Source: Propionibacteriaceae bacterium | Lineage (GTDB): Bacteria > Actinomycetota > Actinomycetes > Propionibacteriales > Propionibacteriaceae | NCBI GenBank assembly: GCA_030450535.1 | Contig: JAKDIK010000205.1 | Location: 1 to 5,268, forward strand | Reading direction: 5' to 3' | DNA length: 5,268 nt | Shown here: positions 1-4,606 of the stretch, one piece after another | How the letters are laid out: every line of letters begins with the position of its first letter | How positions within the stretch are numbered: the stretch's first letter is position 1 | Translations under genes and position numbers: made by a program | The notes under the pieces: generated by a model | What the model saw: only the letters and a program-made list of their open reading frames with translations | Told to the model about the DNA's origin: nothing | The model's database searches: none

Positions 1-219
1 GCCTGAGGTGCCCTCGACGATGGTGCCGCCGGGCTGCAGCTCGCCGGACGCCTCGGCGGCGTCGATGATCGCGACGCCGATGCGGTCCTTGACGCTGTTG
101 GCCGGGTTGTAGAACTCCAGCTTGCCCAGCACGGTCGCCTTGGCATCGGGGAACAGGTTGTTGATCTTGACCAGCGGCGTGCGGCCGATCAGGTCGGTGA
201 CGTTTTCGAAGACGTTCAT
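1..219 (-). CDS. cysK: Cysteine synthase (O-acetylserine sulfhydrylase), N-terminal part; 3' end outside window
   Basis: This is the first 73 codons of a PLP-dependent cysteine synthase, which makes L-cysteine from O-acetylserine and sulfide in the cytoplasm. The protein begins MNVFENVTDLIGRTPLV. It has the family's N-terminal I-G-R/N-T-P-L motif at residues 11-16, and N-P-x-x-S-V-K-D-R at residues 38-46, where Lys44 is the expected Schiff-base lysine for PLP. The visible part ends in V-E-G-T-S-G, the start of the substrate-binding T-S-G-N-T-G loop, so the gene is cut just there by the window edge. The ATG at 217-219 is chosen because it gives the usual N-terminus, with only about 10 residues before I-G-R-T-P. 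No ribosome binding site at normal spacing precedes it, and a TAnnnT hexamer ends 7 nt upstream, so translation may be leaderless. Cystathionine beta-synthase is a less likely alternative, because that family carries extra residues at the N-terminus. Confidence 0.93.
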   Translation of the reverse strand, partial: MNVFENVTDLIGRTPLVKINNLFPDAKATVLGKLEFYNPANSVKDRIGVAIIDAAEASGELQPGGTIVEGTSG

Positions 220-232
220 ACCGCCCAAACTA
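220..232 (-). promoter_or_regulatory. Putative -10 element of a leaderless cysK promoter
   Basis: Reading the minus strand, TAGTTT (232 to 227) fits the actinobacterial -10 consensus TAnnnT. It is followed by 7 nt (GGGCGGT) and then the cysK ATG. That spacing would put transcription start on or next to the A of ATG. No convincing -35 hexamer is seen; GGGGAA lies about 17 nt upstream and is a poor match. GGGCGG is too close to the start codon to be a normal ribosome binding site. This is inferred from pattern only. Confidence 0.45.
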
Positions 233-242
233 CCGGGGTGGG

Positions 243-256
243 CGGGGTATTCCCCG
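243..256. promoter_or_regulatory. Short GC dyad upstream of cysK, possible operator
   Basis: CGGGG-TATT-CCCCG is a 5-bp inverted repeat with a 4-nt spacer. It lies about 24 to 37 nt upstream of the cysK ATG, where the -35 region of the putative promoter would be, so a bound protein could affect transcription. Arms this short arise often by chance in DNA of this GC content. No known regulator is recognised. Confidence 0.2.
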
Positions 257-416
257 GGGCATCTCAGCCCTGAACCACCGTCTGGGGTGGAGCGCCGGTG
301 CCGTGACGGCCGAGATGCCTGTCTGGCTTGGGAGGATGGTCTGGTTGCGAAGCGATCCGTGGTTCGCGCCCCCCTGTGATGACCGCCGGCAGCACGGTGA
401 CGCTTCCCTGAAGTCC

Positions 417-484
417 ACTCCGCTCGTCACACGTCACTTCGCTGGTGTTGGGACGCCAGCGAAGTGAGGTTCGACCAGCGGAGT
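417..484. repeat. 68-bp nested palindrome made of 19-nt-spaced repeat units, intergenic
   Basis: Two inverted repeats share the same centre (450.5). The inner arms are TCACTTCGCTGG (434-445) and CCAGCGAAGTGA (456-467), a perfect 12-bp stem. The outer arms are ACTCCGCT (417-424) and AGCGGAGT (477-484), a perfect 8-bp stem. Of the nine positions between them on each side, five also pair (426-428 with 473-475, and 431-432 with 469-470). The outer and inner arms are variants of one motif, CACT(C/T)CGCT, repeated 19 nt apart on each side. The element lies in the gap downstream of the satD-like operon and upstream of cysK, both on the minus strand. It could be a dispersed intergenic repeat, a terminator or antiterminator hairpin for the minus-strand operon, or a protein-binding site. 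No T-tract follows it on either strand. It resembles the CGACTCCGCTGGTCGA-type intergenic repeats I recall from actinobacterial genomes, but copy number cannot be judged from one window. Confidence 0.75.
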
Positions 485-504
485 CGCGGGACGACCCGAC
501 CCGG

Positions 505-924
505 TCAGGGCAGGAGCGCGGCGGCGCCGAGGCCGACCGCGACGGCCACGCCGAAGGACGCCAGGGTTCCCACGATGAACCGTTCGGAGGCCCCGCCCGC
601 CTGCTGCAGTTCGGGATAGCGGCCGAGGCCCTTGACCGCCACCACGATGGCGATGAGTTCGGGGTGGTGGGCCATGAGTGCGCCGGTGATGGCGATGCGT
701 TCGAGGATGCCCACCCAGAGCCCTCCGCGCAGCAGCGGCCGTGGCTCGGCCGCCCTGGGCGCCAGGATCGGCACCATGCGTCCGGACGCGTCACGCTCCA
801 TCGTGGGCACGATCACCTCGGGCACCTTCGCCAGCCGCAGGACGCCGACGGACACGCCCCACCCGACGAGCACCGACGCCACCAGCGCGCCGACGATGAT
901 CGCCACCTGCAGCCACGGGTTCAC
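505..924 (-). CDS. Small membrane protein paired with SatD-like protein; resembles the C-terminal part of DUF3307 proteins
   Basis: A 139-residue predicted inner-membrane protein of unknown function. Hydrophobic segments lie at about residues 6-32, 69-98 (broken by charged residues, perhaps one helix plus an amphipathic stretch) and 116-138. A polar loop at about 34-66 holds charged and proline residues. Likely conserved blocks are G-G-L-W-V-G-I-L-E-R (67-76), V-K-G-L-G-R-Y-P-E-L (97-106) and S-E-R-F-I-V-G-T-L-A-S (113-123). From memory these match the tail of the longer DUF3307 membrane proteins often found beside satD; the N-terminal DUF3307 part itself is missing here. The GTG start overlaps the upstream TGA as GTGA, and AGGAGG lies 7 nt before it, so start choice is firm and translation is probably coupled to the satD-like gene. 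The family link is moderate; the coding call is strong. Confidence 0.85.
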   Translation of the reverse strand: MNPWLQVAIIVGALVASVLVGWGVSVGVLRLAKVPEVIVPTMERDASGRMVPILAPRAAEPRPLLRGGLWVGILERIAITGALMAHHPELIAIVVAVKGLGRYPELQQAGGASERFIVGTLASFGVAVAVGLGAAALLP

Positions 925-1508
925 GCGTCAGCCTCCTGAAGCAGTCGGACCAGCACAGGGTAACCCGCCCGCTCGACGGCGATGCCGGACGCGGCGAGCG
1001 TCTGGGACACGTTCTGGGGTGTCACGCCCAGCGATTCGGCGGCGGCGCGCTGCTGGCCTGCCGCATCGACGGCGTCCACCACCGACCACTGCGTCGGCGT
1101 CCGGCGGAGGATGAGCGTTCCGATCAGCCCGATCACTGCTTCGGCGTCGGTCGCCGGGCCGGGGGCGTCCGACGCCGCCACGCACACGCGGACCGGCCCC
1201 TTGCCCTTGGCGGCCTCGACGGCGACACGGGCGTCCAGCAGCGCCGGGCCGCGGGCCGCGCGCACGAAGCGGGGGAGCGGGTCCTCCACCGCTCCGATGC
1301 CCAACCCGGCCGACCACCGCCCATCCCTCAGCACGATGAGCAGCGCGTCGAGCACGGCCCAGGCGTCGGCCGGCAGCCCCTGCACCTCGTCGCCCACGGT
1401 GCGCTCGAACGGCAGCACCGTGCGGACGCCGCCGAGAGCTGAGAGCAGGTCGGGGACGAGGTCGTTGCCGGTTCGGGAGCGATGCTGGTCGATGGTGAGG
1501 ACGAACAC
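921..1508 (-). CDS. SatD-like protein with C-terminal helix-turn-helix (putative autoregulator)
   Basis: A 195-residue soluble protein that matches the layout of the SatD family as I recall it. The N-terminus has a hydrophobic strand followed by D-x-x-x-S-R (Asp7, Ser11, Arg12). A second block reads R-T-V-G-D-E-V-Q-G (residues 36-44), equivalent to the G-D-E-F-Q-G motif of SatD proteins. The strand/motif pattern suggests a palm-like nucleotide-binding fold, but that is inference. The C-terminal part, about residues 150-178, holds a helix-turn-helix (Q-R-A-A-A-E-S-L-G-V-T-P-Q-N-V-S-Q-T-L), so DNA binding is likely. The GTG start at 1508 gives MFVLTIDQ; an ATG 4 nt upstream is in another frame. 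No ribosome binding site is seen, and a CAAGAT hexamer ends 6 nt upstream, consistent with a leaderless message. Tandem dyads cover this promoter, suggesting self-regulation. The biochemical role is unknown. Confidence 0.82.
   Translation of the reverse strand: MFVLTIDQHRSRTGNDLVPDLLSALGGVRTVLPFERTVGDEVQGLPADAWAVLDALLIVLRDGRWSAGLGIGAVEDPLPRFVRAARGPALLDARVAVEAAKGKGPVRVCVAASDAPGPATDAEAVIGLIGTLILRRTPTQWSVVDAVDAAGQQRAAAESLGVTPQNVSQTLAASGIAVERAGYPVLVRLLQEADA
932..937 (-). promoter_or_regulatory. Shine-Dalgarno AGGAGG for the membrane partner gene
   Basis: The minus strand reads AGGAGG, then 7 nt, then the GTG at 924-922. The site lies inside the last codons of the satD-like gene, so the downstream start is well defined despite the 4-bp gene overlap. 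It contrasts with the satD-like gene itself, which has no such site. Confidence 0.85.
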
Positions 1509-1520
1509 GCATCAATCTTG
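1509..1520 (-). promoter_or_regulatory. Putative leaderless promoter -10 for the satD-like gene
   Basis: On the minus strand CAAGAT (1520 to 1515) is a weak -10 match, followed by 6 nt and the GTG start. TTGATT (1543 to 1538) lies 17 nt upstream of it and would serve as the -35. The alternative -10 TAATCA (1533 to 1528) would give a leader of about a dozen nt. In either case the promoter is covered by the proximal dyad at 1511-1530. Confidence 0.4.
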
Positions 1521-1530
1521 ACAGATTGAT
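1511..1530. promoter_or_regulatory. Operator copy 1 (ATCAA-N10-TTGAT)
   Basis: The site reads ATCAATCTTGACAGATTGAT, a dyad with perfect 7-bp arms ATCAATC and GATTGAT around TTGACA. It starts 3 nt upstream of the GTG of the satD-like gene and overlaps its putative -10 element, a position suited to repression. Its binding protein is most simply the helix-turn-helix product of that gene, which is inference. Confidence 0.65.
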
Positions 1531-1538
1531 TAGTTCAA

Positions 1539-1558
1539 ATCAACCCTGAAAACTTGAT
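1539..1558. promoter_or_regulatory. Operator copy 2 (ATCAA-N10-TTGAT)
   Basis: The site reads ATCAACCCTGAAAACTTGAT and matches copy 1 at 15 of 20 positions, including both 5-bp ends. It is offset by 28 bp from copy 1 in the same orientation. A third reading of the array is the dyad TTGATT-AGTTCA-AATCAA (1526-1543), which joins the right half of copy 1 with the left half of copy 2. The site lies about 43-63 nt upstream of the guaA ATG, so it could also touch guaA expression. Confidence 0.6.
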
Positions 1559-1588
1559 GCAGGCGCCCGGAGCCGGTCCGTCGGGATC

Positions 1589-1601
1589 TAGACTCTCCGC
1601 C
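1589..1601 (+). promoter_or_regulatory. Putative -10 element of a leaderless guaA promoter
   Basis: TAGACT (1589-1594) fits TAnnnT and is followed by 7 nt (CTCCGCC) and the guaA ATG. This is the same geometry as at cysK. No purine-rich ribosome binding site is present before the ATG, which supports a message starting at the start codon. No clear -35 hexamer is seen. Confidence 0.5.
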
Positions 1602-3158
1602 ATGGCGCCTGAGACCCACCGCCCCGTCATCGTCCTCGACTTCGGGGCCCAGTACGCCCAGCTCATCGCGCGCCGCGTCCGTGAGGCGAGAGTGTTCTCC
1701 GAGATCATGCCGCACACGGCGTCCGTCGAGGCGATCATGGCCAAGGACCCGGCCGCGATCATCCTCTCCGGCGGCCCGAAGTCGGTGTACGAGCCGGGGG
1801 CCCCGCAGGTCGATCCGGCGCTGTTCACCCAGGGCGTGCCCGCGTTCGGCATCTGCTACGGGTTCCAGGCGATGGCGGCGGCGCTCGGCGGCGAGGTCGC
1901 CCGCACGGGACTGTCGGAGTTCGGCCGGACGCCCACCCTGCTGGACGCCCGCGGCGTCCTGCTCGACAACGTGCCCGACAGCTTCTCGACCTGGATGAGC
2001 CACGGCGACTCCGTCCAGCACGTGCCCGAGGGTTTCATCGCGCTCGCCCACACCGCCGGCGCGCCCGTCGCGGCCTTCGAGGACGCCGGACGCCGCCTGG
2101 CCGGCGTCCAGTGGCACCCCGAGGTGATGCACAGCCAGCACGGTCAGCAGGTGCTCGCACAATTCCTCTACGACGTCGCAGGTCTTGAGCCCACGTGGAC
2201 GCCGGCCAACATCGTCGAGGAGCAGGTCGCGCTCATCCGCGATCGGGTCGGGGACGCCCAGGTGCTCTGCGCGCTCTCGGGGGGCGTCGACTCCGCGGTC
2301 GCGGCCACCCTGGTCCACAAGGCCATCGGTGACCAGCTCACCTGCGCCTTCGTCGACCATGGCCTGCTGCGCAAGGGGGAGCGGGAGCAGGTGCGCGAGG
2401 ACTTCGTCCGCATCACCGGCATCAACCTCGTCGTCGCCGAGGCCGAGGAGCAATTCCTCGCTGCCCTCGCCGGCGTCGCCGAGCCGGAGACCAAGCGCAA
2501 GATCATCGGCCGCGAGTTCATCCGGGTCTTCGAACACACGGTGCGCCAGATCGACGAGGCGAACGACATCGAGTTTCTCGTACAGGGCACCCTGTACCCC
2601 GACGTGGTCGAGTCCGGCGGCGGCGAGGGCGCTGCGAACATCAAGAGCCATCACAACGTCGGCGGCCTGCCCGAGGACCTGCAGTTCACGCTCATCGAGC
2701 CGCTGCGCACCCTGTTCAAGGACGAGGTGCGGGCCGTCGGTGCCGAGCTGGGTCTGCCCGACGAGATGGTGTGGCGCCAGCCCTTCCCCGGGCCCGGCCT
2801 CGGCATTCGCATCATCGGCGAGGTGACGCGTGAGCGCCTCGACATCCTGCGCGAGGCCGACGCCATCGCCCGCGAGGAGCTCACCGCGGCCGGCCTCGAC
2901 CGCGAGGTGTGGCAGTTCCCGGTCGTCCTGCTCGCGGACGTCCGCAGTGTCGGCGTCCAGGGGGACGGCCGCACGTACGGCCATCCGATCGTGTTGCGCC
3001 CGGTCACCAGCGAGGACGCCATGACCGCCGACTGGGCGCGGCTCCCCGCCGACCTCCTGGAACGGATCTCGACGCGTATCACCAACGAGGTCCGCGAGAT
3101 CAATCGGGTGGTCGTCGACGTCACCTCCAAGCCGCCGGGCACCATCGAATGGGAGTGA
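1602..3158 (+). CDS. guaA: GMP synthase (glutamine-hydrolysing)
   Basis: Complete 518-residue enzyme that converts XMP to GMP using ATP and glutamine, the last step of guanine nucleotide synthesis in the cytoplasm. The N-terminal class I glutamine amidotransferase domain (about 1-190) has V-L-D-F-G-A-Q-Y at the start, S-G-G-P-K-S-V, the nucleophile Cys85 in G-I-C-Y-G, and His172 with Glu174 in W-H-P-E. The ATP pyrophosphatase domain follows, with the P-loop S-G-G-V-D-S at 226-231 and the F-P-G-P-G-L-G-I-R block. The C-terminal dimerisation domain ends in the canonical T-S-K-P-P-G-T-I-E-W-E. Length and all motifs are normal. The frame stays open upstream to 1554, but the ATG at 1602 places the family's N-terminus correctly; the earlier ATG at 1557 would add 15 non-family residues and overlap operator copy 2. 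The last 10 bp overlap the next gene. Confidence 0.98.
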   Translation: MAPETHRPVIVLDFGAQYAQLIARRVREARVFSEIMPHTASVEAIMAKDPAAIILSGGPKSVYEPGAPQVDPALFTQGVPAFGICYGFQAMAAALGGEVARTGLSEFGRTPTLLDARGVLLDNVPDSFSTWMSHGDSVQHVPEGFIALAHTAGAPVAAFEDAGRRLAGVQWHPEVMHSQHGQQVLAQFLYDVAGLEPTWTPANIVEEQVALIRDRVGDAQVLCALSGGVDSAVAATLVHKAIGDQLTCAFVDHGLLRKGEREQVREDFVRITGINLVVAEAEEQFLAALAGVAEPETKRKIIGREFIRVFEHTVRQIDEANDIEFLVQGTLYPDVVESGGGEGAANIKSHHNVGGLPEDLQFTLIEPLRTLFKDEVRAVGAELGLPDEMVWRQPFPGPGLGIRIIGEVTRERLDILREADAIAREELTAAGLDREVWQFPVVLLADVRSVGVQGDGRTYGHPIVLRPVTSEDAMTADWARLPADLLERISTRITNEVREINRVVVDVTSKPPGTIEWE

Positions 3159-4033
3159 TCCGGCGGACCCTCAAGCCCGTCCAGCGCGCGCTCGGCGAGA
3201 CCCTGCGCAGCCGGGTGGCGGGCTCGGACGCCGCCGAGGCCGGCCAGGGGATCTGGGGCAGGCCGGGGGAGCGCTGGTTCGCACCGCACGACCCGATCTG
3301 GCGCGTCCACGAGGACGCCGCGATGTTCCCCGGTGGAGTCGCCGCGCTGCTGCTGCAGTCGCTGCACCCGCTGGCGATGGCGGGGGTGGCCGGCCATTCG
3401 GGCTACCGGGGTGACCCCTGGGGCCGCCTCCAGCGCACGAGCCACTACATCGCGATCACCACTTACGGCACGATCCCCCACGCGGAAGAGACCATCGCGC
3501 ACGTCCGCGCCGTCCACGAGCGGGTGCGGGGCAGGGACGACCGCGGCCGGGCCTACCGGGCGAGCGATCCCCACCTGCTGATGTGGATTCACGTCGCCGA
3601 GATCACGAGCTTTCTCGCGGCGCACCAGGCCTACGGTGCGCACCCGCTCAGCGTGACGGACGCCGACGCCTACGTCGCCCAGACGGCCGTCGCCGCCGAG
3701 CTGCTGGGGGTGGCGGGGGCGCCGCGGTCTGTCGCCGAGCTGGACGCCGTCGTCGACGCCTACCGCCCCGAACTGGAGCTGACGCCGGCCGCGTCCGACA
3801 CCGTGGACTTCCTCCTGCGGACGCCGCCCCTGCCCGGCGCCGCCAAGCCCGGTTACTGGATGCTGGCGGCCGGCGGCATCGCCGTCCTACCCCCGTGGGC
3901 ACGCGGGCTGCTCGGCAGCCGGGTGCCCCTCGCGTTCGGACGCGTGTCGGGACGGGTGGGCACGGCCGTGGTTCGCTGGGGGCTGGCGGGCATCGAGTCC
4001 GGACGTCGCTCGGCCCCGCCCCCGGGTGCCTGA
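3149..4033 (+). CDS. MpaB/Lcp-type oxygenase family protein (DUF2236)
   Basis: A 294-residue protein of the family that includes fungal MpaB and bacterial latex-clearing protein (rubber oxygenase), whose studied members use a b-type haem. The substrate here is unknown. Family-like blocks are F-P-G-G-V-A-A-L-L-L-Q-S-L-H-P-L-A-M (60-77), G-D-P-W-G-R-L-Q-R-T (88-97), R-A-V-H-E-R-V-R-G (120-128) and Y-R-A-S-D-P-H-L-L-M-W-I-H (136-148). By comparison with Lcp, His123 is a candidate axial haem ligand, with Arg93 and Thr97 as the nearby pocket residues; this assignment is from memory, not alignment. No signal peptide is seen, so it is probably cytoplasmic or membrane-associated through the hydrophobic stretch at about 237-256. 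The ATG at 3149 overlaps guaA by 10 bp; a GTG at 3155 in the same frame would give the common GTGA 4-bp overlap. Neither has a clear ribosome binding site, so translation is probably coupled to guaA. Confidence 0.88.
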   Translation: MGVIRRTLKPVQRALGETLRSRVAGSDAAEAGQGIWGRPGERWFAPHDPIWRVHEDAAMFPGGVAALLLQSLHPLAMAGVAGHSGYRGDPWGRLQRTSHYIAITTYGTIPHAEETIAHVRAVHERVRGRDDRGRAYRASDPHLLMWIHVAEITSFLAAHQAYGAHPLSVTDADAYVAQTAVAAELLGVAGAPRSVAELDAVVDAYRPELELTPAASDTVDFLLRTPPLPGAAKPGYWMLAAGGIAVLPPWARGLLGSRVPLAFGRVSGRVGTAVVRWGLAGIESGRRSAPPPGA

Positions 4034-4080
4034 TGCGGTCTCCTGGACGCGGTCTGTCCGGAGGCGGCCCGGACGCGACA

Positions 4081-4109
4081 GGGCCCCCTCGGTATGCCCG
4101 AGGGGGCCC
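4081..4109. terminator. GC-rich hairpin, probable bidirectional terminator between convergent genes
   Basis: GGGCCCCCTCGG (4081-4092) pairs perfectly with CCGAGGGGGCCC (4098-4109) around a 5-nt loop TATGC. It lies 47 nt after the stop of the oxygenase gene and 24 nt after the stop of the convergent pspC gene, so it can serve both. No T-tract follows on either strand, as is common for terminators in high-GC actinobacteria. Of the elements in this window it is the one most clearly placed as a terminator. Confidence 0.85.
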
Positions 4110-4133
4110 AGCACCGCGACCTGGCGGGCGGGG

Positions 4134-4385
4134 TCAGTTGCGGGACGAACCCGAGCCGAACTGGCGCTTCAGCTGGTTGAAGCCGGTCTCACCACCGCCC
4201 TCGTAGGGTAGGAACAGCCACAGGGCGACGTAGGCCAGCCAGCCGAGGGGCTGGATGAAGATCGCCGCCAGCAGGAACAGGATCCGGACGATCGTGGCGT
4301 CGATGCCGAACGTGCGGGCGAGCCCGCCGCAGACACCGGCGATGACCTTGTCGGAACGGCTCCGGACGAGAGAGTTGGAGGCCAT
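4134..4385 (-). CDS. Stand-alone PspC domain membrane protein
   Basis: An 83-residue protein that is almost entirely a PspC domain. PspC proteins sit in the cytoplasmic membrane and take part in envelope-stress responses in proteobacteria; in actinobacteria their role is less clear. The signature is S-D-K-V-I-A-G-V-C-G-G-L-A (11-23), then F-G-I-D-A-T-I-V-R-I (26-35), and the hydrophobic helix at about 35-58 ending in W-L-F-L-P (56-60). A short polar tail follows (residues 61-83). The ATG at 4385 is chosen because AAAGGA lies 7 nt upstream and the protein then begins at the usual place; the frame stays open further upstream but encodes nothing recognisable. It is the last gene of a minus-strand operon, 41 nt after the small membrane protein gene. 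The symbol pspC is not assigned because orthology to the proteobacterial gene is not shown. Confidence 0.93.
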   Translation of the reverse strand: MASNSLVRSRSDKVIAGVCGGLARTFGIDATIVRILFLLAAIFIQPLGWLAYVALWLFLPYEGGGETGFNQLKRQFGSGSSRN

Positions 4386-4392
4386 GAGGGTT

Positions 4393-4398
4393 TCCTTT
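4393..4398 (-). promoter_or_regulatory. Ribosome binding site of the PspC gene
   Basis: The minus strand reads AAAGGA, then 7 nt, then the ATG at 4385. It fixes the start of the PspC gene well inside a longer open frame that runs up to 4562. Confidence 0.75.
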
Positions 4399-4426
4399 CG
4401 TTGAGGTTCAGCTTGCTTGGACAGAT

Positions 4427-4606
4427 TCAGGTTTTGGAGCGCGACGCGAACAGGCCGATCAGGCCGACCACCACCAAGCAGACAGGGGTGGCGCCGAACA
4501 CCCACGCCCAGTTCACCGTGCCGAAAGCGCCCCAGATGCCCAGCACGGCGACGAGCAGACACACCAGACCGAGGACGAGCGCGGTGACGTCAGTGGAGTG
4601 CCTCAT
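4427..4606 (-). CDS. 59-residue two-helix membrane protein
   Basis: A small predicted membrane protein, starting M-R-H-S-T-D-V-T. Two hydrophobic helices lie at about residues 8-28 and 33-54, joined by a short turn with Asn and Trp residues (F-G-T-V-N-W), and the protein ends in a basic tail (A-S-R-S-K-T). No enzymatic motif is present and the function is unknown. The ATG overlaps the stop of the upstream gene as ATGA, and GGAGG lies 7 nt before it, so this short start is preferred over the longer open frame reaching 4687, whose extra residues overlap the LiaF-like gene. Proteins of this size and shape are, as I recall, common next to PspC genes in actinobacteria. Its place between two PspC/LiaF-type genes suggests an accessory role in that membrane complex, which is inference. 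Confidence 0.82.
   Translation of the reverse strand: MRHSTDVTALVLGLVCLLVAVLGIWGAFGTVNWAWVFGATPVCLVVVGLIGLFASRSKT

Noticed and set aside
280..344. Three copies of GTCTGG (280, 321, 339) upstream of cysK, considered as a regulator-binding array.
   Set aside because: Six-base matches at uneven spacing (41 and 18 nt) in GC-rich DNA are expected by chance, and no dyad symmetry supports them.
230..430. Short open frames in the cysK upstream gap (minus 230-430 and plus 122-379).
   Set aside because: They have no ribosome binding site or recognisable protein features. The plus frame runs antisense into cysK, and the minus frame overlaps the palindrome.
264..794. Minus-strand open frame of 176 codons overlapping the membrane protein gene.
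   Set aside because: It is in another frame of the membrane protein gene and runs through the palindromic intergenic region. It has a low-complexity Ser/Arg/Pro composition and no ribosome binding site support.
1518..1523. Perfect TTGACA that could be a plus-strand -35 box for guaA.
   Set aside because: No -10 hexamer lies 16-19 nt downstream, and it is the spacer of operator copy 1. The guaA -10 candidate at 1589 is much too far away.
1530..2984. Long minus-strand open frame of 484 codons opposite guaA.
   Set aside because: It is antisense to a full-length, motif-complete guaA. Its composition is the Asp/Arg/Leu/Gly-rich kind produced by reading high-GC codons in the opposite frame, and no family is recognisable.
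2909..3148. Upstream extension of the oxygenase frame inside guaA.
   Set aside because: The added residues are Arg/Pro/Gly-rich out-of-frame guaA sequence. Family-like sequence begins only after the guaA stop region, so the start at 3149 is preferred.
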